Part shown: positions 48,901 through 59,120 of the stretch, piece by piece
How positions within the stretch are numbered: the stretch's first letter is position 1
How the letters are laid out: the number at the start of each line of letters is the position of its first letter
Made by a program: the position numbers and the translations under genes
The notes under the pieces: generated by a model
The model's input: only the letters and a program-made list of their open reading frames with translations
Told to the model about the DNA's origin: nothing
Databases searched by the model: none
Assembly: GCF_032118995.1 (NCBI RefSeq)
Contig: NC_092669.1
Span: 5,207,501 to 5,271,500, forward strand
Reading direction: 5' to 3'
Source of the DNA: Asterias amurensis
Taxonomy: Eukaryota > Echinodermata > Asteroidea > Forcipulatida > Asteriidae
DNA length: 64,000 nt

Positions 48901-51900
48901 AATAATAGTAAACTTGCAGGTACAACCATGTAATAATTCTCTTTTGAGGAAGCTAACAACCCTGGCCTAGAGATTGTTATGAGTGTGAAGTTTTGCTTAA
49001 AAGTCAAGAGTTGAACGATTTTGATTTACCTGGTGTATACCCCCATGGTTCATAGTAGGATGGAAACACACCCAGATGACATCCTCGGACGAACTCCTCG
49101 TAGTCACAAGCAAAGAGTGGGTTAGTAGCCGTCAAGAACTCTGGATGAAATATGATCTGTTAAAGGAAAGGTAGACTTGGCAATCACTCTCAGAATTAAT
49201 AGCAATAACACTTAATAGAATATCGCGATACTAATTTGGAAACGATATGGATATCGGATCGATTTGGTTTTAATCGAAATATTGATATATCGCGATATAT
49301 CGCGATATATCGCGACTAAGTATCGCAATATCGCGATGTATTTCCTAGCTGAGACATCCTGCACCCCATAGGTTTGGAGTAAAACCAGAAGAATAGCTCA
49401 TTAGAACACCTCTCTTATGCTATGACTGTCTCTTCTACAACTTTCACTGGGAGTTTGAAGACTGATGATGTAAAATTTAATTAATCGCGATTATATCAAA
49501 TATCGCGATACAGTGTATATTGTCGGCGATATATCGTGAATAAAATAAATCGATATCGCCCAAGCTTAGGTGTGTGTTGACTTCCTCAAAGTACCATACC
49601 CTCTAACAGGTCTAGGCTTACATTTGGTGCATGGTTGTCTTCTGTTTGTAATGCTGGTATCACAAGGGTTGCTTTGTTCAAGTTGTGTTTGTTTAGATCA
49701 GGAAAAACCTTTGTTACCAAAATGTTGCTTAACATCTCGTTGTTCAAGATGTGTTTGTTTCATCTGGAAGACCTTCGTTACCGAAAGTTGCCTAACATTT
49801 CCTTTTTCTTTTGTAGAGATAAATAAATAAAAAAACAACAAAAATAAAATTTGTTTTACTTTTCTTAAATTTCATTCAGATCAAATTAATAAAACAATGA
49901 AGATACAACCATATAGATTGCCCTAGATTGCACAGTGGGTTTTTAAAACCAAAGATGAATGCATGTACGCAGGGTTCGTGCTCGCAAGCTTTCAGGCTCT
50001 CTCGAGCTTTCATGTTTTTAGCTCACAGTTACGGTTGTTTTTTAAAGGGAAGGTACATGCTTGGTAGTAACTCCAAACATATATTAACTTAAAAACTGAC
50101 TTGGTAACAAGCGTTGGAGAGCTGTTGGTAATATAAAACATTGTGGGGAACGAATCCCTCTGAAGTAACGTAGTTTTTGAGAAAGAGGTAATTTCTCACT
50201 AAAATAATAAAAGACTGCTGGCTAGAAGTCTTTTATTCTTATCTGAAAGCCCACAAATTCGTCCAACAAGGGTGTTTTTTCTTTCATAATTTTCTCGCAA
50301 CTTCGATGACCAATTGAGCCCAAATTTTCACAGGCTTGTTATTTTATGCATATGTTGAGATACACCAAGTGAGAAGACTTGTCTTTGACAATTACCAAAC
50401 GTGTACCCTCCCTTTAAGCAGCCTATCACATCCCTGCAATAAGCCTCATGTTGTTTTTATTACAAACCTTGACTCTGTCGTGACTGCTGTTAAACAGACC
50501 GATTCTCCGAATATGGTTTAAGATCGGGTCGTTGGCGTCATTGTTGACGTTGTGCGTACAGACAGGAGGTAGACCAGGTCTTTGAGCTGCATAGATACAT
50601 CGCTTGAGCTGCACCACATCGGACCGTTCCAGTAACTTCTCAGGATCTGGCATATCACCTCTGAATTAAAAAAATTTAAAAATCAGGAAACTCATTATAA
50701 CCTTTCCAAAGGTGATACAAACAAAACAAACATCATCCTGTAAAAATAAATACAACTAGTTATTGTATTCTTTATCCCCGATGCAAATTTAACATCTATT
50801 ATATCGTTGAGGGACCCGCTGCCAAAACATAGGATTCGAACTGCCTGTCTAGCTACCGGGCAACCTCGGTAGTCTAGTTGGTAAGACACTGCTCTAGAAT
50901 TGCAAGGGTCGTGGGTTCAAATCCCACCTGAGTAACATGCCTGTGATATTTGTTCACAGGACTCGGGAAAGTACTGAGTATACAGTGCTAACACACATGT
51001 ATGTATGGGTAAAAACCAAAATTAATATTCTTTATCCCCGATGCAAATTTAACATATATTATAGTTCTTATATAGCGCATTTCACAATAACCGTACCAAT
51101 GCGCTATTACAGTAGTGCCCTGGTCATTTGGCCAAATATCTGCCTCATCTGCTCATTAGCTCCCTGGGGAGTATACAGCCCAGGGCTGCCCATTTATACT
51201 CCAGGGTGAAGTGCAGCAATTATATTAAAAAGCATCTTGCTCAAGGACACAAGTGCCCTGACCGGGACCCGAACCCACACTCCAATCACTTGTATAACCA
51301 CCAGAACTTGAATTTAATGCTCTAAACCACTCAGTTTGTATAGAAATGTTAGCTTTCCAGTCTTTGATTTTAGTTTTTGTTTTCAAGGAACAAGACACAA
51401 CATGGCCAACTCGTGAAAAAAGCATAAGGATTAAACAGGCCTTGAATTTCGTTCTTGAAGAGGGCACAGCAATTGCCTCTGGTAATGGGCACTTCTATGA
51501 GAAAAATTTAAATTGGTACTGGAACGTCGACAAGGGCACCACAGCAAAAGCACAGGAAATTGCTGTGGGTGTTGCGGGTTATAAAATCATGGCGTAGATA
51601 GCGATAAAGTCCAAAAACTAACCTCAAAATTGATTCAAATATCTTCTTTCCAATCTTGTCTTTTATTTTGGCAACGGTTTCTTTGAAGTGTTGGCTGATG
51701 GCTTGGCCTTGAAGCGACTCCACGTTGAAGTTATTGGTCTTAGTTGGGAAGATTAGAAACGCAACCACTGTAACGTCACTCTTACTGACCTAAAAAGAAA
51801 AACATAAAAACTTTCAAAATGATCTTTGAGAAAGTGTTATATATATCTTAATTTGAAAAGAATTTGATGCCAGCCAGAAGCAAAGGGAAGTTGGGTTGGC

Positions 51901-54900
51901 AAAGTGGTGATTTCACTTGCCTTCCACCTCTGGAACCCTGATTCAAATCCCACTAGGGTCACTAATTGGATTGGGTTTTCAGTCCCTACTTGACTGTGTT
52001 GGTAGTCCCTGGAATAATGCTCGGACAGTGTTTTCCTCCCACATTTGCTTTCATTGTCTTCTCTTCATGGGATTCCTGGCTCGTATAGTGATTAAGTTTG
52101 CTTCGCTGAGAATGCTTGGCTCACAACAAGAAAAAATAGTTTATAACAAAATAAGAATAAAAATTCTCAGACGATTGTTCGACGGGATAGTTGTACCTGT
52201 AAGAGGTTGTTGAGTTTGACGAGTGACTCCAAGAACATATCTGCGCCTTTGTTGTGATATTCGTATCTTCCTGCTGTGAAGAAGTACAACGTCTTGTCCA
52301 AATCAAAGTCGTAGTGTCTGATTGGAGAAAAGACAATAAAACCAAAGATGAAATATCTCGCATGAGTACAATTTTATAGTTTGAAGCTTTGCATGGTTTT
52401 TTAAAGGCAGTGGACACTATTGGTAATTACTCAAAATAATTATCAGCATAAAACCTCAAGTGGTAACGAGTAATGGGGAGAGGTTGATAGTATAAAACAT
52501 TGTGAGAAACGGCTCCCTCTGAAGTGACGTAGTTTTCGAGAAAGAAGTAATTTTCCACGAGTTTGCTTTCGAGACCTCAAGTTTAGAATTTGAGGTCTTG
52601 AAATCAAGCATCAGAAAGCACACAACTTCGTTTGACAAGAGTGTTTTTTCTTTCATTCATATCTCGCAACTTCGACGACCAATTGAGCTCATATTTTCAC
52701 AGGTTTGTTATTTTATGCATATGTTTAGATACACCAAGTGAGAAGACTGGTCTTTGACAACTACCAATAGTGTCCAGTGTCTTTAAACAAGAAATAACAA
52801 ATTAAATTGGTGGTACACAAGCATATTTAAATCTCTTTTGAAGTAGTTTTGGTACCGAAAAGAGCCAGTGTGTGGTCTTGACATTTCGAACAGTCCCACT
52901 CTGCTATTTTCAGAGCCAAAATGCACATAAACAATCTAAGGGGGTTGGTACATATCTGTTTTTTTATTTATTATTTTTTTCTAACCGAAGGCATCCTCAA
53001 CTTACCCATGAAAATGGCCCCTCAAGAAGTCGTGAATTTTCTCTTTGGACTTTGCGTGAAGATTTTGAAACTCGTGCATAGCTTGAAACTTAACAACGTT
53101 GAGGCCATTGGGGAGAACAAGATCTGCGAACAGAAAGAAAGAAAAAATCATCAATGATATGAAATAAGAAAAGGATGGCATACTCATAGGTAAAGTTGGT
53201 CCCTTGTGTTGATAAAATAACCCGGGGCACTTATCAAAAAGAGAAGGGGTTAGCCCCAGAGTTTCTAGTTTGATTGGCAGCATATTGCGCCACAGCACCT
53301 TGTTAAAGGAACACGTTGCCTTGGATCGGTCGAGTTGTCTTTGATAATCGTTCTGTAACCGTTTGTTGTAAAATGTATATGGTTAGAAAGATATTGTAAA
53401 AGTAGAATACAATGATCTACACAAATATGCCTCGAAATTGCGTGGTTTTCTTTTTACCCTGTCGACTAACACGGTCGGCCATTTATGGGAGTCAACATTT
53501 TGACTCCCATAAATGGCTGACCGTGATAGTTCGCGACGTAAAAGGAAAACCGTGCAGTTTCGAGTGATACTTGTGTGGATCACTATATTCTACTTTTAAA
53601 ACATCTTTCTAACCATACGCATTTCATAACAAACGGTTTCAAAAGCTTTTAGTAGACCAACTCGTCCGATCCAAGGCAACGTGTTCCTTTAACCATTACA
53701 TGATGCTTTGTGAAGTAATTGGTCCAATTCTTCAGCTCCATAATACCTTAAAGAAAAATACTGAATGCTAAAGCCCCTTGAGCGTCACTGAGTGACGAAT
53801 ATGAGTGCAATATAAGAATACAATACAATACAAAAAATAGTTTTATATACCGCCATTTCATCAAGACCACAGTGGTTTGTGATGAAACAGAGAAACAAAT
53901 AAACGATGAGACAAAATGCAAGTTAAAATCAAACAGCCAAATAATCATTGTGGGAACAGGTGTGATTTCAGATGCTTCTTGAAAATATGAAGTGAATCAG
54001 CAGAGCGCAGAGATGGGGGGGAGACTATTCCAAAGTTTAGGAGCGGCAAAAGAGAAGGATTTTGTCAGCAGCTGAAGCAAGAGATCTGTGGTTTATTTTG
54101 TTTTCAACAAGAGGGGTAGTGTTGTTTGATGACCGCAAGCCGACCAAAAACTGTTTCGGTTGTTGGTCGTTGGTTCTGCTGTTCAGACTGAACGATAACC
54201 GAGTTGTGAGCTCGGTTACCGGTTTTGGTTATGACGTCAGAAACAGTTTTTGGTTGGGGTCGCCAAAACGCACTCCTGGGGTGTACAAAACCAAGCACAA
54301 TTTTAAATATGCTGGGCCCAGATCATCGAGGCATTTGTAAACGAAGCACAGGGTTTTAAGAAGCCACTATTACTAAGTCTTCAAGTGCAACCAAGTATCT
54401 TTCCTGTTATATAAATTTTATTTCCTTATGATGGACTGAAGTCATCACGCTAAATTACCAGGCTCTCTCTTGAGTAGATGACGACTTTCTTCAGCTGTAA
54501 TGTTTGAGACAGTTGTAAAGACGTGAGCCATACTTGCCGCGGCTCGCTCCATACAGTAACGATGGTAGATCCCTCGATCACCGGCCTCCTTGTCAAGGTT
54601 GAACTATAAACATAGAGATAGTAAAATGTGGCGTTATTAGTGCAACAAAGGTCAAACTTTTAAATGATGGTATTAAAGACACTGGACACTATTGATAATT
54701 GTCAAAGACCAGTCTTCTCACTTGGTGTATCAAAAAAACTGTGAAAAATTGACGTCTCAAAATCTGAGGTCTCAAATCAAACTCGTGAAAAATTACTTCT
54801 TTCTTTCTCCAAAACTATGTTACTTCAGAGGGAGCTGTTTCTCACAATGTTTTTATACTATCAACATCTCCCCATTACTTGTTACCAAGTAAGGTTTTAT

Positions 54901-57900
54901 GCTCATAATTATTTTGAGTAATTACCAATAGTGTCCACTGCCTTATACATGTTTCTTTCTCGGAAAGGTTGGCTCTAAACATGGCACCAGGGCCCAATTT
55001 CATAGAGCTGCTTATAAAGGCGCTGGACACTTTGATAATTGTCAAAGTCCAGTATTCTCACATGGTGTATCCCAAAATTTTGTATAAAATAACAAATCTG
55101 TGAAATTTTAATTGGTCATCGAAGTTGCAAGAGAATAATGGCAAAAAACACGCTTGTCACATGAAGTTGTGTGCTTTCAGATGCTTGATTTCGAGACCTC
55201 AAAATGTAATTCTGAGGTCTCGAAATCAAGTTTGTAGAAAATTAATTCTTTCTTGAAAACTACATTACTTCAGAGGGAGCCGTTTCACAAAGTGTTTTGT
55301 ACTATCAACATCTCCGCATTGCTTGTTACCAAGTAAGTTTTTGTGCTCAAAATTATTTGGAGTAATTACCAATAGTGTCCACCCTAGATCTGACAGAAAT
55401 TCCTTTTAAATCTTACATGGCTGAGGTTGTTGTAGAAATCAGCGTTTCCAGCACACAGATATCTCCCCAGGAGAGTGGCATGTGTTGTGAAGATTGTTGA
55501 GCAATCGATGTGTTTGAGACGACACAGCATCAGACCGACGCCCGACAACCACTCATGGAAATGAGTAATGATCAATGGGCTTTCGGTCGGTTCAAACTGC
55601 TTCCGGAACTGACATGGAAGAATTATAGAAAATTCAGATGTTAAAGCAGGCCAGATACTTCATGGAGGCAACGAAGGCGATTGCCTCTATGCCCCCTGGC
55701 ACCCTTGAAATGCTCCAGTAGAAATTTACAATTTCCTCATAGGGTACCCTTCCTTTACCAAGGAGAAAATGCCTTGGTGCCCTTGCCCTTTCAAAAGCAA
55801 AACGTACAGGCCTGTTAAGGATATTTGAAGTATGCCTGGGGTCGATTTCACAAAGAACTAAGATTGATAGAAGCAAAGTGTGATGTTACAACAGGCTTGG
55901 AATTTCATCTTTGAAAGGGCAAGGCCATTTTCAGTTCGCAGAGGGCACTTTTCTGTTGGTTCAACCTGCCTCGGCAACTGACATCAAAGAATTGTAGACC
56001 CACAGTATGTTTTAAAAGGATTTTGGAAGTACGCCTAGGGTCGATTTGACAAAGAAATTAGATTGATCGGTTGTTATACAACAGGCCAGGAATTTTATCT
56101 TAGAGAGAGCAAGGCCATTTTTTCATTTTCATTCACAGTATGGGTCTTGGTGCCCCTTAGAAATATTCATAAAATAAATTTTTGAAGTGCCCTTCGAGAG
56201 CTGAGCATGTCCCTGGGGAATAAGGCAACCTTTTTCACAATATTATCGCTTTACCCCCAGTCTGCCATCGCAAATGGGCATGCATGTACCCCAGGAAATA
56301 GCCACCCCTGTTCCAGAGTAGGGTAAGCGTTAAAACCCTCAGGTATTTTTAAAACAAGCAACCGGAACCCTGTGGAAAAGGGGCACAGTGTCACAGTGCG
56401 CCACAGTAATTATGGGGTTAAAAGTTTTGGAACTTACATCAGCGATGAACCAAGAACAGAGGTTTCCAAAGATGACTGCATCATTTGACTCCTTGTCCGT
56501 CCAAGGAATCCCAATGCGGCTTAGGTCGAACAGATCCTTCTTCCAGTGGTCCACATACTGCGCCCCCGAGCCGATGTCAAAGAGAACTACGCTTGGGTAG
56601 CCATCTATCAACCAGCGGCCATAAAAGACCTGTGAAGGAAGCAGACAAAACAGATACAGTACCTTCGTCTGTCGGTCAAATTTAAGCACAAAATATTGAT
56701 CACTCAGTGCCAGTTGGGTCATTATAGCGCCCTCTTATAACATCTTCTAAACTTTGCAAAAAATAGTTAATGGCCTGATGTTTCGCCCCTAGCAGAGTCT
56801 TTCCTGAAGGCTACAGAAACACTCTGCTAGAGTTGAAACATCAGATTCAGACCATTTACTGTTTATTTTGGCCTTAAAACATTGGTCATTTTGGTTGACG
56901 AAGTAAACAAAGTATAAAATACACCACAAGAGGGCAGTTTAACTGGTGCAGAAAAGTTTTCGAGTAAAGCTGTGTCTGAAACCAAACGGCGACTCCGGCT
57001 ACAGCTATGGCTAGATCGCGCACTTCTGCCTATTCTTCAACACTGGCAGACACACTGAGTTAGCCGTAGCTGTAGCCGAAGTCCCCATTTAACAACAAAA
57101 CAGATCTCAGCAATTATTCTTACTTTAATTCCCTTCTTCCTCATGCCTTCCATTGCTCCTTTAATCAGCACATTCTCAGGTTCCATCAGCTCAACTTCCA
57201 TCTTGACAGTGGACTCGTTGTATGGTCCGAGCATGATCAGCTGGTCCCCTAGTTCCTCCATTGTTACTGCAGCCTTTGTGCGGATTACCGTGTAGATGCC
57301 ACCAACTGCAAGAAAGTAATGGATAGCGTTACTGTGGAGTTAATGTAAATGGCACAAATCGTTACAATAATTAATATTCAGAAAATAGAATTAGCCGATT
57401 GCAAACTGCTTACAAACTAAAAAGGACCTAAGTATTGTTCGATATAAATGTACAAAAAATAGTTAATGCCCAGGGCCCAATTTCATAGAGCTGCTTAAGC
57501 AAAATTTTTTGCTTAAGCAAAATATTCCTTGCTTAGTAAAGTCAGATTATCGGCCAAGACCCCACTCAATTGTTATGCTAAGTAAACAACAGCTAAATAC
57601 CAGTCTCAAGCAATGTACATGGCATGAAATTTTGGCCAGTAACATGTGTAAAATAAGCAAGCTATTTTCGTGCTTAAGCAGATTTTTTTGCTTAAGCAGC
57701 TCTATGAAATTGGCCCCTGACCTTTCGACCCTAGCACTTGTAGCAGAGTCTTTCTCGAAGGCTAAAAGTCAGGCGATTAACTATTTTTTTGCAACAATAA
57801 TGTCATGGAACATTCAATCAAAGTTAGGAAAGATCTGAGAAAGACCTTTAGAAAATGATAATTTAGATGCAAGTTTGGAGCTGAAACTTGAAAGTAAGTT

Positions 57901-58631
57901 ACGCTTCATGATTTGTATCTTGGTTATTGGGTTGTTTTATATATTTATATATCACGGTTTTGAATTAATTAAATAGGAGAGAAAGTTATTCAATCAAAAT
58001 CTAAGGAGTACAAGTGTAAAATCAAATGGATATTTATTTAAACAAGAAGGTCTAATCTTAACAAATAATCATGATAATAACTTTTCGAATATAAAAAAGA
58101 AGGTTATTTTCAATACTTATTATTTTTTATGAGGAAAAAAGAACTAGCTGCCTTATCAATATTGACAATCAAACTGCTAACCAACCAAAAAGGGCTTTGC
58201 CTTAAATGCGAACAATAGTTAAGATTAAGTAATGGCTGGAGTGACACAACAACTTGAAGAATTGAACAGCAATATGAACAGGTAAAAAACATTTGTGATT
58301 ATTTTGTTATTAATATTATTTTGACTTGTTGTCAGTATTTTGTAAAGTTTTGTGGGCGGGGATTTCTAATCTAATCTGATTCACTTTCAAAGTTTCATGT
58401 AGATTTCTATGAAAGAATCTGACCTTTATTAGCGACTTCCCAAGCGATCTCAAACACCCATCGATTCTCTTGCGCTGCCGTCTGTCCCCGGTCCATTTCC
58501 ATCCCCATGATTTCATCCAACTGCTGGTCCAAGCCTCCCAGAGTCCGCTGTATCTTCGACGAGGAGACGGGTCGAGGCATCGTCGGCTGGTAGGTCCGAA
58601 AAGCAGACTTACTCCCGGGCGGGGAGGCCAT
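45980..58631 (-). CDS. GYS1: Glycogen synthase, complete, 14 coding exons
   Basis: Exons: 58631-58424, 57305-57124, 56629-56438, 55608-55417, 54603-54459, 53123-53006, 52317-52197, 51789-51623, 50660-50468, 49156-49030, 48875-48718, 48043-47942, 46805-46719 and 46093-45980. They join in frame to 701 aa (human GYS1 has 737). This cytosolic enzyme adds glucose from UDP-glucose to growing glycogen. Visible marks: WEVANKVGGIYTV near the N-terminus, [37 protein letters not shown] with the catalytic glutamates, and the arginine cluster [14 protein letters not shown] that binds glucose-6-phosphate. The C-terminus [15 protein letters not shown] and then RASTPVTS before [10 protein letters not shown] keeps the GSK3/CK2 phosphorylation ladder, with Thr at site 4. 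The serine of N-terminal site 2 is absent. The C-terminal tail beyond the acidic run is missing. It shares its promoter region with RPS13. Invertebrates usually have one GYS, so the symbol is by similarity. Confidence 0.95.
46160..46575 (+). mobile_element. Two tRNA-like SINE copies
   Basis: About 46185-46280 and 46470-46575 each read CTCAGTTG and AGAGC, then CCGGTACGTT, then a B-box (GGTTCGATCCC or GGTTCGAGTCC), and each is followed by TTCAACCCAAA. The second looks most like tRNA-Asn but its loop and acceptor pairs are imperfect. The shared tail shows that they are retroposed copies, not working tRNA genes. They sit in the last glycogen synthase intron. Confidence 0.6.
46912..47189. mobile_element. 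TTAA MITE, AGCCATTGGACCC family
   Basis: TTAA lies at 46908-46911 and 47190-47193. The ends AGCCATTGGACCCTTTCGGT and ACCGAAAGGGTCCAATGGCT are perfect inverted repeats of 20 bases. It lies in glycogen synthase intron 12. Confidence 0.9.
47328..47699. mobile_element. TTAA MITE, AGGCAATAGACACTATTGG family
   Basis: TTAA lies at 47324-47327 and 47700-47703. The right end is CCAATAGTGTCCACTGCCT. It is directly followed by minus-strand SINE pieces at 47704-47777 and 47796-47890. Confidence 0.85.
49215..49570. mobile_element. hAT-like element rich in TATCGCGATA
   Basis: Repeated TATCGCGATA palindromes, ending in GATATCGCCCAAGCTTA. The same end, inverted, starts the element at about 62784 (TAAGCTTGGGCGATATC), and both share a GATGTATT-CCTA-GAGAC block. 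It lies in glycogen synthase intron 9. Confidence 0.55.
50046..50413. mobile_element. TTAA MITE, AGGGAAGGTACA subfamily
   Basis: TTAA lies at 50042-50045 and 50414-50417. The ends AGGGAAGGTACATGCTTGGT and ACCAAACGTGTACCCTCCCT are inverted. It ends 50 bases before a glycogen synthase exon. Confidence 0.85.
50860..50995 (+). mobile_element. tRNA-derived SINE (CTCGGTAGTCTAGTTGG head)
   Basis: The head GGGCAACCTCGGTAGTCTAG has an A-box-like start and the B-box GGGTTCAAATCCC. It continues as GGACTCGGGAAAGTACTGAG. A minus-strand piece of the same family lies at about 38455-38520. Confidence 0.6.
51895..52070 (+). mobile_element. tRNA-like SINE in glycogen synthase intron 7
   Basis: GGTTGGCAAAGTGGT (A-box-like) and CTGATTCAAATCCCACTAGG (B-box-like) are followed by GGTAGTCCCTGGAATAATGC. 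The tRNA fold is poor, so it is a retroposed copy. Confidence 0.5.
52405..52782. mobile_element. TTAA MITE, AGGCAGTGGACACTATTGG family
   Basis: TTAA lies at 52401-52404 and 52783-52786. This is the cleanest copy of the family here, with ends AGGCAGTGGACACTATTGGT and ACCAATAGTGTCCAGTGTCT. Confidence 0.9.
53307..53688. mobile_element. TTAA MITE, AGGAACACG family, nested in a SINE
   Basis: TTAA lies at 53303-53306 and 53689-53692. The SINE body breaks off at CACAGCACCTTG and resumes with CCATTACATGATGC. Uninterrupted SINE copies read CACCTTGTCAAACATTACAT there, so removal of the element plus one TTAA restores the SINE. Confidence 0.9.
54677..55383. mobile_element. Two further GGCACTGGACAC-type MITE copies
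   Basis: Copies at about 54677-54943 and 55018-55383 have the family left ends AGACACTGGACACTATTG and AAGGCGCTGGACAC. Their right ends near ACCAATAGTGTCCAC are degraded. Both are in glycogen synthase intron 4. The second is preceded by GGGCCCAATTTCATAGAGC, the end of another MITE family. Confidence 0.65.
55640..56230. repeat. GGGCAAGG / GGCACCAAGG repeat cluster
   Basis: Several diverged copies of an AT-rich repeat carrying AGGCCTGGAATTTCATCTTT, AAAGGGCAAGG and GGGCAC words lie in both orientations in glycogen synthase intron 3. Relatives lie near 24050, 31090, 32040, 60565 and 63230. Its class is unclear. Confidence 0.5.
57473..57718. mobile_element. MITE with CAATTTCATAGAGCTGCTTA ends
   Basis: The ends CCAATTTCATAGAGCTGCTT and AAGCAGCTCTATGAAATTGG are exact inverted repeats, with TGCTTAAGCA words inside. 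A CAGGG start suggests a hAT-like origin. It lies in glycogen synthase intron 1. Confidence 0.75.
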
Positions 58632-59120
58632 GTTTTTTTTGGATGAATGTCGCTTATAAACAGTGAGAGCTTGCTGAGTTAAGTGATGAAGTTTGACAAT
58701 GCGAAACAAAGTTAACCAACATTTATTGTTGTTTATAAATTTAGTCTACTCATTCTCTCGAATGCCGGCCCGAGACGGATTACGTGTGTTTTTGATGCAG
58801 ACTGGTTTTTTTTCGATATTAAGGGTTCAAAGGTCAGATACACCCGCTCGCGCGCGCGTGTGCAAGAAAGTTGACTCCTCGGTTTATTCATTTTTTAGGT
58901 TAGGCCACTTAGCTTACTCATATTTTAACTTTATTTTTTCATTAAATAAAACGTGAACAGTTTTTAGAATTTGTGACATTTTGCTTAGAATGTTTCTTCT
59001 ACTATTATTGTTTGTATTAATTTTTATTTTTTATTGCTGCACAAGTGGAGTTTTTATGGGTTTGCGTGAAATTTGATGTTCTGGATCACGTGATACGGCC
59101 TTTCCATAAAATCAGCCATC
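58632..59120. promoter_or_regulatory. Bidirectional promoter, glycogen synthase and RPS13
   Basis: The two start codons face apart across 489 bases. On the RPS13 side, palindromic ATCACGTGAT (E-box CACGTG at 59087-59092) lies just before CCTTTCC at 59099-59105, a 5'-TOP-like pyrimidine tract expected at the cap site of a ribosomal-protein mRNA. That leaves a leader of about 20 bases. GCGCGCGCG near 58850 is a CpG-rich patch in the middle. Confidence 0.6.

Noticed and set aside
51346-51597. 83-residue open frame inside a glycogen synthase intron
   Set aside because: It is made of the GGGCAAGG/GGCACC repeat and SINE remnants; no conserved domain.
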